The notes under the pieces: generated by a model
Databases searched by the model: none
Told to the model about the DNA's origin: nothing
The model's input: only the letters and a program-made list of their open reading frames with translations
In this document: in pieces, positions 53,019 to 61,951 of the stretch
Numbering within the stretch: position 1 is the stretch's first letter
How the letters are laid out: each line of letters begins with the position of its first letter
Translations under genes and position numbers: made by a program
Origin: Pedobacter sp. MC2016-05
GTDB lineage: Bacteria; Bacteroidota; Bacteroidia; Sphingobacteriales; Sphingobacteriaceae
Reading direction: 5' to 3'
Length of the DNA: 64,000 bases
NCBI RefSeq assembly: GCF_026239735.1
Contig: NZ_JAPIVT010000003.1
Location: forward strand, 186,001 to 250,000

Positions 53019-54077
53019 TTAATCTTGTAATCCTAATATTTTCTTGTTGAAAGCGCTATCACTGCCCGATGCTGCAAAATCATCAAATGCTTTGTCCGTT
53101 ACGTTGATAATGTGTTTCTGGATAAATTCAGAACCTTCGCGAGCACCATCTTCTTGATTTTTAATGCAACATTCCCATTCCATAACGGCCCAACCTTTAA
53201 AGTCGTATTGCGCTAATTTACTGAAAATGGTTTTAAAATCAACTTGCCCATCGCCAGGAGACCGATATCTACCTGCTCGGTTGGCCCAACTCTGGTATCC
53301 ACCAAAAGTACCTTGTTTACCTGTCGGATTAAACTCAGCATCTTTAACATGAAAGGCTTTAATTCTTTCGTGATAAAAATCAATGTACTGAATGTAATCC
53401 AATTGCTGCAACACAAAGTGAGATGGATCATACAATAAGCATGCCCGAGGATGATTATTTACCGCTGCAAGGAACATTTCATAAGTTTCTCCATCAAATA
53501 AATCTTCCCCAGGATGAATTTCATAGCAAACATCAACCCCGCAATGGTCAAACTCGTTCAATATTGGTGTCCATCGCTTTGCCAATTCTGCAAATCCTTC
53601 TTCTACTAAACCGGCAGGCCTTTGTGGCCATGGATGAAAATATTGCCACAGCAAAGAACCGCTAAATGTAGCATGTGCATTTAAACCCAAGTTTTGCGAA
53701 GCTTTAGCTGCATATTTCATTTGTTGAACTGCCCACTCGGTTCTGGCTTTTGCATTGCCATGAACTTCTTTTGGTGCAAAAGCATCGAATAAATCGTTGT
53801 ATGCCGGGTGCACAGCCACCAACTGACCCTGTAAATGTGTAGAAAGTTCTGTGATTTCTAAACCATAAGAAGCAATAGTACCTTTCAGCTCATCAGCATA
53901 AGTCTTGCTTTCTGCAGCTTTTTGAAGATCGATAAATCTGGCATCCAAAGTCGGCATTTGAATACCTTTAAATCCTAGCCCGGCAGCCCATTGGCAAATA
54001 TGATCCAAAGAATTGAAGGGCGCTTCATCACTAATAAATTGCGCTAAAAATACTCCGGGTCCTTTTAAAGTTGTCAT
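53019..54077 (-). CDS. TIM-barrel sugar isomerase/epimerase-like protein, cytoplasmic
   Basis: A 352-residue protein without signal peptide and larger than its paralogues. Xylose-isomerase-like barrel segments: AQFISDEAPFNSLDHI, GFKGIQMPTLDARF, VCYEIHPGEDLFD near 185-197 (metal Glu and His), LLYDPSHFVLQQLDY, AFHVKDAEF, and WAVMEWECC near 310. The sequence type recurs beside Gfo/Idh genes in sugar-catabolic clusters. It lies eight bases after the Gfo/Idh gene, so the two are surely co-transcribed and probably consecutive steps. Confidence 0.9.
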   Translation of the reverse strand: MTTLKGPGVFLAQFISDEAPFNSLDHICQWAAGLGFKGIQMPTLDARFIDLQKAAESKTYADELKGTIASYGLEITELSTHLQGQLVAVHPAYNDLFDAFAPKEVHGNAKARTEWAVQQMKYAAKASQNLGLNAHATFSGSLLWQYFHPWPQRPAGLVEEGFAELAKRWTPILNEFDHCGVDVCYEIHPGEDLFDGETYEMFLAAVNNHPRACLLYDPSHFVLQQLDYIQYIDFYHERIKAFHVKDAEFNPTGKQGTFGGYQSWANRAGRYRSPGDGQVDFKTIFSKLAQYDFKGWAVMEWECCIKNQEDGAREGSEFIQKHIINVTDKAFDDFAASGSDSAFNKKILGLQD

Positions 54078-54085
54078 GCTTAATT

Positions 54086-55246
54086 TTAAAATTTATAATC
54101 CCACCATTTCTGATCGGATTTACTCGAATCTACTACGTTTTCAATAAATGCCATTCCACGAATTCCGTCTTCCGCATTTGGAAAATCAAGCATTTCTGCA
54201 GTAGGCTGTTCATTATTTAGTTTTGCATTTACCGTTAAGGCGAAGTTTTTATAGATATTAGCAAAGGCTTCTAGGTAACCTTCTGGATGCCCACCAGGTG
54301 TACGGGTATTGTGTTGTGCAAAACTGCCCATGTAACCGTTTCCTGTTCTGTAAATTTGAGCAGGAGCGTTAGACCATTTTACAATTAAGGTATTTGGCTC
54401 CATTTGGTGCCACTCTAAGCCACCTTTTTCTCCATATAGCTTAATTTTTAAGGCATTTTCCTCACCAGCAGCAATTTGCGATGCGATTAAAACTCCGTTT
54501 GATCCGTTATCAAATTTCAATAAAACGTTTCCGTCATCATCAATGGCTCTCCCGGGAACAACGATATTTAAATCGGCACAAATTTTAGTAATCTGCAAAC
54601 CAGAAATATATTCGGCAAGATGAGCAGCGTGGGTGCCAATGTCGCCCATGCTACCGCTTTTCCCTGTTTTAGAGGGATCAGTTCTCCAAGCGGCTTGTGC
54701 ATTTCCTTCTCTTTCTGATAAAGTACTAAGCCAACCTTGGGGGTATTCAACAATAATTTTTCTGATTTCGCCTAAAGCACCTTCGCCAACCATTTGTTTG
54801 GCTTGCTTAACCATCGGGTAACCCGAATAAGTATGGGTTAAACAAAGCGTTAATCCAGTTTCATCAACCTTTGCTTTCAGCTGTTTCGCTTCTTCTAACG
54901 TTAATGTCATTGGTTTTTCTATCACCACATTAAAGCCGTGTTCTAAGGCCATCATTGCTGGCGCAAAGTGTGCGAAATTCGGGGTTACAATCGTTACGAA
55001 GTCAATTTTTTCATCAGCAGGCAATTCGCTTTCTGCTTTGATCATCTCTTCGTAATTGCTATATATTCTGTTATCCGGAAGGAACAATAGTTTTCCGGAT
55101 TCGTACCCAACTTCGGGATTTACACTTAAGGCTCCGGCAGAAAGTTCGATTAAACCATCCATGTTCGCAGCCAGGCGATGTACAGCACCGATAAACGCGT
55201 CTTTACCGCCGCCTATCATGCCCATTCTTAATTTTCTCTTCATCAT
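54086..55246 (-). CDS. Gfo/Idh/MocA family oxidoreductase, cytoplasmic
   Basis: A 386-residue soluble NAD(P)-dependent oxidoreductase. RMGMIGGGKDAFIGAVHR near 7-24 is the dinucleotide site; VVIEKPMTLTLEEA near 110-123 carries the conserved Lys of the EKP motif; MGDIGTHAAHLAEYISG near 207-223 holds the catalytic-region His. No signal peptide. Family members oxidise sugar hydroxyls, often at C3. It is separated from the upstream GMC gene by a perfect 48-bp palindrome and followed after eight bases by a TIM-barrel gene. Confidence 0.92.
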   Translation of the reverse strand: MMKRKLRMGMIGGGKDAFIGAVHRLAANMDGLIELSAGALSVNPEVGYESGKLLFLPDNRIYSNYEEMIKAESELPADEKIDFVTIVTPNFAHFAPAMMALEHGFNVVIEKPMTLTLEEAKQLKAKVDETGLTLCLTHTYSGYPMVKQAKQMVGEGALGEIRKIIVEYPQGWLSTLSEREGNAQAAWRTDPSKTGKSGSMGDIGTHAAHLAEYISGLQITKICADLNIVVPGRAIDDDGNVLLKFDNGSNGVLIASQIAAGEENALKIKLYGEKGGLEWHQMEPNTLIVKWSNAPAQIYRTGNGYMGSFAQHNTRTPGGHPEGYLEAFANIYKNFALTVNAKLNNEQPTAEMLDFPNAEDGIRGMAFIENVVDSSKSDQKWWDYKF

Positions 55247-55256
55247 TAAAAAGTGG

Positions 55257-55304
55257 TAAGTTGTAAGTTATAGGTTTTACGTAAAACCTATAACTTACAA
55301 CTTA
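55257..55304. repeat. Perfect 48-bp palindrome between GMC and Gfo/Idh genes
   Basis: The left arm TAAGTTGTAAGTTATAGGTT plus TTAC is the exact reverse complement of the right arm, 24 bp with no spacer (axis 55280/55281). In RNA it would form a very stable 22- to 24-bp hairpin inside the operon transcript. It looks like a dispersed intergenic palindrome rather than a terminator, as no T-tract follows. Confidence 0.9.
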
Positions 55305-55312
55305 TAACCAAT

Positions 55313-57013
55313 TTATATATTATTTTTCTTTAGCTCTTTTACAGCATAATCTGCTGCACGGGCGGTTAATGCCATAAAAGTTAAGGATGGATTTTGACAA
55401 GCGATTGATGGCATACAAGCTCCGTCTGTTACGAAAACGTTGCTCACTTCATGCATTTGATTCCACTTGTTAAGCACTGAAGTTTTTGGATCGTTGCCCA
55501 TTCTAGCCGTTCCCATTTCATGGATAGCCATGCCTGGATAACAGCCGTTGTCGAATGTTTTGATGTTTTTTAATCCTGCTTTTTCTAACATTTCAGCAGC
55601 ATCATTCATCATATCAACTCGCATTTTCTTCTCGTTTTCTTTGTACTCGCAATCAATGGCTAATACTGGCTGTCCCCACTTGTCTTTTTTAGTTTTATCG
55701 ATGTATACTTTATTTTCGTAGTAAGGTAACATTTCACCAAAACCACCTAAGCCCATGGTCCATTTACCGGGTTTGGTCATTTTCTCTTTCAAGCCTGAAC
55801 CAAATGATAATTCGGCCACATCGCTTTGCCAGTTACTTCTATTTGCACTGCCTTGATAACCGAAACCACGTAAATAATCGCGTTTGTCGTTACCAATATT
55901 CTGGTAGCGTGGAACATAAATTCCATTTGCACGGCGGCCATAAGTGTATTTATCATCGAAACCTTCTGCTTCGCCATTGGCACCACAACGGAAATGGTGA
56001 TCCATTAAGTTGTGACCTAACTGACCACTTGCATTACCCAAACCGTTTGGATGAGCATCTGAGGTAGAGTTTAATAAAATAAATGTTGTACCCAATGTAG
56101 AACCATTAACGAAAACAATTTTCGCGTAGAATTCCATTGTTTCATTGGTTTGTGCATCGATTACCATTACTCCTTTTGCTTTCTTAGTATCCTTATCATA
56201 AATAATGTGGTTTACGATAGAATATGGTCTAAGTGTTAAGCGTTTGGTAGCCATTGCTGCCGGTAGGGTAGAAGATTGCGTAGAGAAATATGCTCCAAAA
56301 GGGCAACCACGGCTACATAAATTTCTGTATTGGCAATTACCGCGGCCTTTATGCGGAACGGTAAGGTTAGCTACACGACCGATCATCATGATACGTTCTC
56401 TGTTGTAAGCTTCCTCAATACGTTTTTTAACAGATTTTTCTACAATGTTCATATCCATTGGAGGAAGAAATTCTCCATCCGGACAAAGTGGCCAGTTTTC
56501 TTTTGATCCACTGATCCCTGCAAATCGCTCTGCGTAATCATACCATGGAGATAATTCTTTATAACGTACTGGCCAATCGTTTCCGTGGCCGTCTTTGGCG
56601 TTATCTTCAAAGTTATGATCACTAAAACGATAACTTTGGCGGCCCCACATTAATGATTTTCCACCTACATGGAAACCGCGGTACCAGTCGAAACGCTTAT
56701 CTTCCGTATAAGGACATTCCAAATCGTTCACCCACCATTTTTCATTGGCTTCCTGATAAGGATAATCTCTTTTTTGTACAGGGTGTGTACGTTTTTGTTC
56801 TTCGGTTAATTTACCTGCATGCTGAAATTCCCAAGGGCTTTTCATCGCGTTTTCATAACCGGTAATGTGCTCGATGTTCATTCCTCTTTCGAGCATGAGT
56901 ACTTTTAGTCCTTTTTCGGTAAGTTCTTTTGCAGCCCAGCCGCCACTAATCCCCGATCCTATAACAATAGCATCGTAAGTATTTTCTGCTTTTAAATTTG
57001 TATTTAAATTCAT
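55313..57013 (-). CDS. GMC family oxidoreductase (LacA-like catalytic subunit)
   Basis: A 566-residue FAD enzyme from ATG 57013 (MNLNTNLKAENTYDA). FAD-binding AIVIGSGISGGWAAKEL near 14-30 and ERG near 42; a Cys-rich segment CQYRNLCSRGCPFGAYF near 230, which in bacterial FAD sugar dehydrogenases contributes an iron-sulfur site; catalytic-domain end HEMGTARMGNDP near 490 and CQNPSLTFMALTA near 540. It has no signal peptide and is probably co-exported with the Tat-bearing small subunit encoded immediately upstream (26 bases). Expected role: oxidation of glycosides at C3, passing electrons to the cytochrome c. Confidence 0.92.
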   Translation of the reverse strand: MNLNTNLKAENTYDAIVIGSGISGGWAAKELTEKGLKVLMLERGMNIEHITGYENAMKSPWEFQHAGKLTEEQKRTHPVQKRDYPYQEANEKWWVNDLECPYTEDKRFDWYRGFHVGGKSLMWGRQSYRFSDHNFEDNAKDGHGNDWPVRYKELSPWYDYAERFAGISGSKENWPLCPDGEFLPPMDMNIVEKSVKKRIEEAYNRERIMMIGRVANLTVPHKGRGNCQYRNLCSRGCPFGAYFSTQSSTLPAAMATKRLTLRPYSIVNHIIYDKDTKKAKGVMVIDAQTNETMEFYAKIVFVNGSTLGTTFILLNSTSDAHPNGLGNASGQLGHNLMDHHFRCGANGEAEGFDDKYTYGRRANGIYVPRYQNIGNDKRDYLRGFGYQGSANRSNWQSDVAELSFGSGLKEKMTKPGKWTMGLGGFGEMLPYYENKVYIDKTKKDKWGQPVLAIDCEYKENEKKMRVDMMNDAAEMLEKAGLKNIKTFDNGCYPGMAIHEMGTARMGNDPKTSVLNKWNQMHEVSNVFVTDGACMPSIACQNPSLTFMALTARAADYAVKELKKNNI

Positions 57014-57039
57014 GATGTTTTGTTGTTGTAGTTTAGAAA

Positions 57040-57624
57040 TTAGGTTGCCCAAGATTTTTGTCCAGGTTTTAATGGTGCACTTCCGTCATACCTTCCGGGA
57101 ACAAGGATGTATTCACGAGCTTGTGTACAACCAATTTCTGAAGCGTAATAGCCTAGTAAAGTTAAATCTCTGGCTGTGATAAAGAAGTAAGCCAGATCTT
57201 CGTTTTCAGGTGCTTTGGTTTCTTTTTGAGCGATAGACATGAGTCTTAAATCCACCATTAGTTTGGTGCGTTCTGCAACACTTAAGCTCATGTAATTTTT
57301 TCCAAAATCTTTCATTGCTTTTTCCTGAAGTTGCTCAAAGCCCTTTGCAAATGATGTTTGCATTTTAGCTGGATAACAATCCTTCATCATCATCGGAATA
57401 AATTTGCCTAAACCAGCAGCCTTGGCACCCGGAGATGACTTAGTGGTGGGCACGATAATGTTCGCAAATTCAGCAAAGATTTTTTCGTCCTGAACAGAGA
57501 ATGATACAAAGTTTTTTTCGTTTTCAGGGAGCGTAAAACTTTCGAATAGAACGCCCATTGTGCTTGCAGATATCGCTCCTCCAAGTAAAAATGCGACGTT
57601 TTTGAGTGCTTCTCTTCTGTGCAT
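57040..57624 (-). CDS. Gluconate 2-dehydrogenase subunit 3 family protein (small, Tat-exported subunit)
   Basis: A 194-residue protein with a twin-arginine signal (HRREALKNVAFLLGGAIS). The remaining part matches the subunit-3 family: FANIIVPTTKSSPGAKAAGL near 50-69, FIPMMMKDCYPA, YFFITARDLTLLGYYASEIG near 150-169. It is the small partner of GMC sugar dehydrogenases and carries the export signal for the complex. It starts the GMC operon, preceded by a 254-base control region. Confidence 0.92.
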   Translation of the reverse strand: MHRREALKNVAFLLGGAISASTMGVLFESFTLPENEKNFVSFSVQDEKIFAEFANIIVPTTKSSPGAKAAGLGKFIPMMMKDCYPAKMQTSFAKGFEQLQEKAMKDFGKNYMSLSVAERTKLMVDLRLMSIAQKETKAPENEDLAYFFITARDLTLLGYYASEIGCTQAREYILVPGRYDGSAPLKPGQKSWAT

Positions 57625-57878
57625 CGTTGTATATTTTTTATATTGGTTCTTTATGCGTTGAATGAGTAATATTAGAAAAAATATGGCGTAATAATCAAAT
57701 CTGATTGTTTAATTTAACAATCTGCAATGCGATTGTTACTACATAGAATTGTTCTAAATAAGTGATTATGACCGTCTCACTAACGTTTATTTGGTGTTTT
57801 TCTTTGTTCTATGCTTCGTGTGAATTATACAATATCTATATATAAAAGTAATATTCACTTGTAAAAAGAATGCCTAGG
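57625..57878 (-). promoter_or_regulatory. Control region of the sugar-oxidation operon with repeated GATTGTT sites
   Basis: About 250 bases upstream of the small-subunit gene. Three alternating half-sites, GATTGTT (57703-57709), AACAATC (57716-57722) and GATTGTT (57731-57737), form two overlapping inverted repeats with 6- and 8-base spacers. They are a likely binding site for a dimeric regulator, which is not identified. No clean TAnnTTTG box was found. Confidence 0.5.
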
Positions 57879-58784
57879 CTAAATCAAGTTGTTTTTGACA
57901 TAGTTGTAACTCTCAGTTATACTTTGGTAAACGTCTTTTTTAATCAAATCTTGTTCGGTAAAAATATAATCTACGCCCGCCAATTTCGACTCCGCAAAAA
58001 TACTTTTGAAATCAATTCTTCCTGAACCTACCTCGGCGAAAACACTTTTATCTTGTTTATCCATATCCTTAACATGAAACATTTTATAACGCCCAGGATT
58101 TTTCTTAAATAAATCTACAGGATTTAAGCCAGCATCTACAGCCCAGAAAATATCAAGTTCAAAACCTACGAGGTTGGCATCGGTTTCATTTAACAAAATA
58201 TCGTAGCCAGTGGCGCCATTTCCCTGATCTTTATATTCAAAGTTATGGTTATGGTAAGCTAATTTTAAACCAGCCTTTTTACAAAGTTCGCCTGCAGTAT
58301 TAAATTTAGCAGCCATTCTTTTGTAATCATCTAAAGTTCCGTTTGCTCGTACATCGGTTGGAAGGGCAGGAATAACAAAATATTTTTGTCCAACACTGTG
58401 TGCCACTTCAATATGTGTTTTAAGTATTTCATCATCTCCGCTTGATAAAAATTCGGATGTATTGTAATGCCCGCTAGGCGAAGTGAGTTTATTTTCTTTC
58501 AATAATCGATTAAAATCTTTGGCTGGTAAACCCCAAAACCCTTTTACCTCATATTTGCCGGGATATCCGTAATAAGTTTCTACCTGATTATAACCAATTC
58601 TGGCCACCTGTTCGATCGTGGCTTTAACGTCGGCAGTAAGTTGCTCTCTTAACGTAAACAGACCTATGCCAATTTTCGAAATTTTAGCCTGTTGTGCCAA
58701 TGCCGAAGTGATAATTGATGGACTTATAAATGCCGCGGCAGCTGCTAAACCTGCTTTTTGTAGAAATGATTTTCTTGTTGTCAT
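57879..58784 (-). CDS. Exported TIM-barrel sugar isomerase/lyase-like protein (copy 3)
   Basis: A 301-residue paralogue of the two genes at 46.4-48.2 kb. Signal region TTRKSFLQKAGLAAAAAF (Tat-like, RK pair) ending TSALAQQ; TIM barrel with LAYHNHNFEYK near 170, GFELDIFWAVDAGLN near 205, MFHVKDMDKQD near 237 and YIFTEQDLI near 272. It lies between the TonB receptor and the GMC operon, behind a terminator, so some readthrough from the receptor gene is probable. Confidence 0.9.
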   Translation of the reverse strand: MTTRKSFLQKAGLAAAAAFISPSIITSALAQQAKISKIGIGLFTLREQLTADVKATIEQVARIGYNQVETYYGYPGKYEVKGFWGLPAKDFNRLLKENKLTSPSGHYNTSEFLSSGDDEILKTHIEVAHSVGQKYFVIPALPTDVRANGTLDDYKRMAAKFNTAGELCKKAGLKLAYHNHNFEYKDQGNGATGYDILLNETDANLVGFELDIFWAVDAGLNPVDLFKKNPGRYKMFHVKDMDKQDKSVFAEVGSGRIDFKSIFAESKLAGVDYIFTEQDLIKKDVYQSITESYNYVKNNLI

Positions 58785-58799
58785 GAAGTGTTAAATTAA

Positions 58800-58825
58800 A
58801 AAGCCGGAGCATAAACTCCGGCTTT
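58800..58825 (-). terminator. Terminator of the TonB receptor gene
   Basis: Perfect 10-bp stem AAAGCCGGAG / CTCCGGCTTT with loop CATAAA; on the minus strand it ends in a short T-run (CTTTTTAATTT), six bases after the receptor stop. Confidence 0.85.
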
Positions 58826-58830
58826 GAATG

Positions 58831-61761
58831 TTAAAATGAATAAGCTAATGATCCCCAGAAAGTACGTTGAAGTAAAGTTCTGCCAATCATTAATTGACCA
58901 GGCGTTACGGTAGAGAAATCTCTAAACTGATCCCCACGAACATCACCTTCAGTCAACACTTTCGCATCTAACAAGTTGTCTGCCCAAAATCTTATCGCCA
59001 CTTTTTTACTAAAGTTATAACCTGCCCCAGCTTTCATTACCACATATCCTGGTAACTTATAGCTTTCGCTAGGAGAGGTGAAGCGACTACCAACGTAGTT
59101 TGCCGCTACATATAAATTAAAATTTTTGAAATCGTAATTCGCTCCTAACTCTGTGTTTAAAACAGGAACCCGCTCAGTTCTATTTCCTGTGAAACTATAC
59201 ACGCGATTTCCGAATTCTGCTGCTACAGCGGCATTTCCACTAGTGTTGGCTTCGTAATCGGTATATTTCGAATCTTGTAAAGTCCCGGTAAATCTTAAAC
59301 TTAAAGGTTTAAATATTTTATACGAAATTTCATACTCTGCACTCCAGGTACGGGTAGAACCAAAGGCAACCAAGGCTTGCTGGCCAGCTGCTACCGTTGG
59401 CACATTAATGGTTAACGAAACATTTTTAATTGCTGAGTAACTTCCAGAGGCGAAAATAGCCAGGTTGTTTTTAGCATATTTAAAACCTACTTCGCCTAAG
59501 AACACCGGGCGTTTTTTAATGTTAGCGCCGTTATAGGCAGATGCATTATAATCGCCAATATTTGGTGCATTGTACGCTTTAGTAGCACGAGCAAACATAC
59601 TTGCTGTAGTGCTTATTTTATAATTTGCACCTACCGAAGCAGACCAGTTTGTTAACGTTTCATCGTAAGCGGTATATCCTAAAATATTAGGACTTGCAGC
59701 TGCTGCGATGTTCACTGTTCCGTTAGTATTCAATGCGTAATAAGGTCTGTCGCCCTTTACATTCTGGTTATCGATTCTGGCGCCAATATCCAAACGCCAT
59801 TTGTCCGAAATTTTTATTTCATCGCCAGCATATAATGATAAAGTTCTGGTATTGCCAATAAAGGTGTTTTTGGTTTGTACTGTACGCTCCAGGGCATTTG
59901 GTGATTGTAATATAATGCTGGGGTGTTCCTTAAATTCGGTAAACGAACGGAAAGCAAAACGTAAATCATCTCTGTTGTATTGATGAATACCCGCACCAAT
60001 GTTTAAACTGTGGTTTTTAATGGTTTTCTTCAAATCCAGGTAATTTACAAATTGAACATCCCTGTTGATTTGACCTTGTGCATTTGAGGTTACGACATAA
60101 TCTCCTGAAACAAAAGGCGCTACAGCTCCACCGGGATAATAATAAGGAACTGCTGATGTTCTTGCGGTTATACCTGCAGGTGCAGTATAAGTACTGTTAG
60201 TATGGGTATTTTGGTAGCGGAAGTTGTTCACGATCTGCCACCCGCCATCTGTTAAATAATTAAATTGAAACCCTGCAGAACCCAGTTTGGTATGGATACC
60301 ATCTTTTAAACTGAAGCTGTGAGCGCCGGTTGTAGGATCATTGTAACTCCAGTCAGTTTGTACAGGCACGATTGATTGCGTTGCCATGTTATAATCGCGG
60401 TAGGTGGTAGGCTTGCCTGTTCCATCGTAGGGATAATAACTGGTTAATAGAAACTGAACCTTATCGTTTAAGTACTTACCATATAGACGAATAAAGCCTT
60501 TGTTATTTTTGAAATTAAAAGTCATGTTGCCTTTAATTTGTCCACCTTGGTTAGCAGGATTAAAACCCTGATCTACAACACCGTTATCTGTACGATAAAA
60601 ACCTCCAATGTTATATTTAATCTGATCGCTTATTTTACCGCCGGTGTTTCCATCAAAACGATATAAACCTTGAGAAAAGCCAGTTGTAAATTTAACCTGG
60701 CCATATTGTTTATCGGCACCAACGTAACTCAAATTATTAACCACCGCACCTGGTGTATTTGCTTGTATAATGGAAGCATTACCACCTCTTACAGCTTCAA
60801 TATTTTGAATGGTTAAATCTGTTTTATAGTATTGATCTACCGAGGGATTGGTATTAAATCCGGTTGGCAAAAGTGGTAAGCCATCTTCTTGGATGCCTAA
60901 AAAGATGTATCCGCCTTGTTGTGGAAAACCACGTACCCAAACATTACCTGGTCCATCGCCACCCGTGCTTTCTACCGTTAAACCGGGTATCGCTTTTAAT
61001 AAATCGGTACTGTTTAATGGCGCTCTATTGGTGATGTCTTTATTGCTTACGGAAGTAATGGCTACAGAACTTTCGAGTTTTTTCTTTGGGTTACCGCCCG
61101 TTACCATTACGCTTTCCAGTTGAAGATTATCCTCTGATAAGCTAATGCTAATGTTTTCATCGGCATTGCCAGCCGAAAGATTAACTTCTTTCGAAATGTA
61201 GCCTACATAACGTACCACTAATATGCGGCTATCAACAGTTAGTCCTTTAAGTGCGAAGTTTCCATTTTCATCGGTTGTGGTACCGATTGTTTTGCCTTTT
61301 ACGGTTATAGAAACGCCGGGAATTGGATTGCCTTTGCTATCTAAAACCTTACCGGTAACTACACCATCGAAGGCTTTCAACAGTTCCAGGTTGTTATTGG
61401 CGGGAATAGAATAGAGTAAAATTTGGTCTTTAACTATCCTATATCCCACGTCATAACGTTTTAGCGAATTCTCAAGAAAGTATTTAAGTTTTTGGTTTAC
61501 TACATTGATAGAGATTTTTCTATCAGAATTTATTAATTGCGGGCTGTATACAAACTTCACGTTTGCTAACTTTTCCGTTTTTGCAATAATGGTTTTAATA
61601 TCTGTTTGATCGGCTTTGATCGAAATTGGTTTATTTAAAAATTCCTGAGCATCGACATTTTTGGCAAATGCAGCGCAAGTAAAAATAGTTATTGCAAGTA
61701 TTTGGTAAATCGAAACTCTCATTGCATATATCGCCAGCGAAATAAGTTGATTTTTTTTCAT
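58831..61761 (-). CDS. TonB-dependent receptor with STN and carboxypeptidase-like domains
   Basis: A 976-residue outer-membrane receptor. Signal peptide about 1-37 (ending VDAQE), an STN/secretin N-domain (about 42-118, FVYSPQLINSDRKISINV), a carboxypeptidase-regulatory-like beta domain (about 130-210, GVVTGKVLDSKGNPIPGVS), then plug and 22-strand barrel ending in a terminal aromatic (SLAYSF). The STN domain means it can trigger the FecR/ECF pair encoded upstream. The plug resembles siderophore-type receptors, and there is no SusD partner, so it is not a classical SusCD pair; the substrate is inferred to be a sugar or glycoside from its neighbours. Confidence 0.93.
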   Translation of the reverse strand: MKKNQLISLAIYAMRVSIYQILAITIFTCAAFAKNVDAQEFLNKPISIKADQTDIKTIIAKTEKLANVKFVYSPQLINSDRKISINVVNQKLKYFLENSLKRYDVGYRIVKDQILLYSIPANNNLELLKAFDGVVTGKVLDSKGNPIPGVSITVKGKTIGTTTDENGNFALKGLTVDSRILVVRYVGYISKEVNLSAGNADENISISLSEDNLQLESVMVTGGNPKKKLESSVAITSVSNKDITNRAPLNSTDLLKAIPGLTVESTGGDGPGNVWVRGFPQQGGYIFLGIQEDGLPLLPTGFNTNPSVDQYYKTDLTIQNIEAVRGGNASIIQANTPGAVVNNLSYVGADKQYGQVKFTTGFSQGLYRFDGNTGGKISDQIKYNIGGFYRTDNGVVDQGFNPANQGGQIKGNMTFNFKNNKGFIRLYGKYLNDKVQFLLTSYYPYDGTGKPTTYRDYNMATQSIVPVQTDWSYNDPTTGAHSFSLKDGIHTKLGSAGFQFNYLTDGGWQIVNNFRYQNTHTNSTYTAPAGITARTSAVPYYYPGGAVAPFVSGDYVVTSNAQGQINRDVQFVNYLDLKKTIKNHSLNIGAGIHQYNRDDLRFAFRSFTEFKEHPSIILQSPNALERTVQTKNTFIGNTRTLSLYAGDEIKISDKWRLDIGARIDNQNVKGDRPYYALNTNGTVNIAAAASPNILGYTAYDETLTNWSASVGANYKISTTASMFARATKAYNAPNIGDYNASAYNGANIKKRPVFLGEVGFKYAKNNLAIFASGSYSAIKNVSLTINVPTVAAGQQALVAFGSTRTWSAEYEISYKIFKPLSLRFTGTLQDSKYTDYEANTSGNAAVAAEFGNRVYSFTGNRTERVPVLNTELGANYDFKNFNLYVAANYVGSRFTSPSESYKLPGYVVMKAGAGYNFSKKVAIRFWADNLLDAKVLTEGDVRGDQFRDFSTVTPGQLMIGRTLLQRTFWGSLAYSF

Positions 61762-61816
61762 AAATTTGGTTATTGTTCATTAAATGATTGGATTTATTGG
61801 ACATAGAAATAACATG

Positions 61817-61865
61817 AATACATTCTAATGTATTTAACTCGCCGGCAATGCCCCACATTGTCGGC
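61817..61865 (-). promoter_or_regulatory. Two hairpins in the TonB receptor leader
   Basis: An AATACATT-CT-AATGTATT palindrome (61817-61834) and a 10-bp stem GCCGGCAATG / CATTGTCGGC (61841-61865, one wobble) lie 56-104 bases upstream of the receptor ATG. They may act as an operator or leader structure, or end the FecR transcript. No TAnnTTTG box is evident, in keeping with transcription by the neighbouring ECF sigma factor. Confidence 0.45.
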
Positions 61866-61951
61866 TTTGTTTTTAGAAGATATTATGGGTAGGTAGCGGC
61901 GGCTACTGACTGAAATAGGTTACTGCTTTCTTCATAATTTTATATATTTGG

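Noticed and set aside
58831..61761. SusC-type receptor of a polysaccharide utilisation locus
   Set aside because: No SusD gene is adjacent and the plug resembles siderophore-type receptors, so it is called only as a TonB receptor with STN domain.
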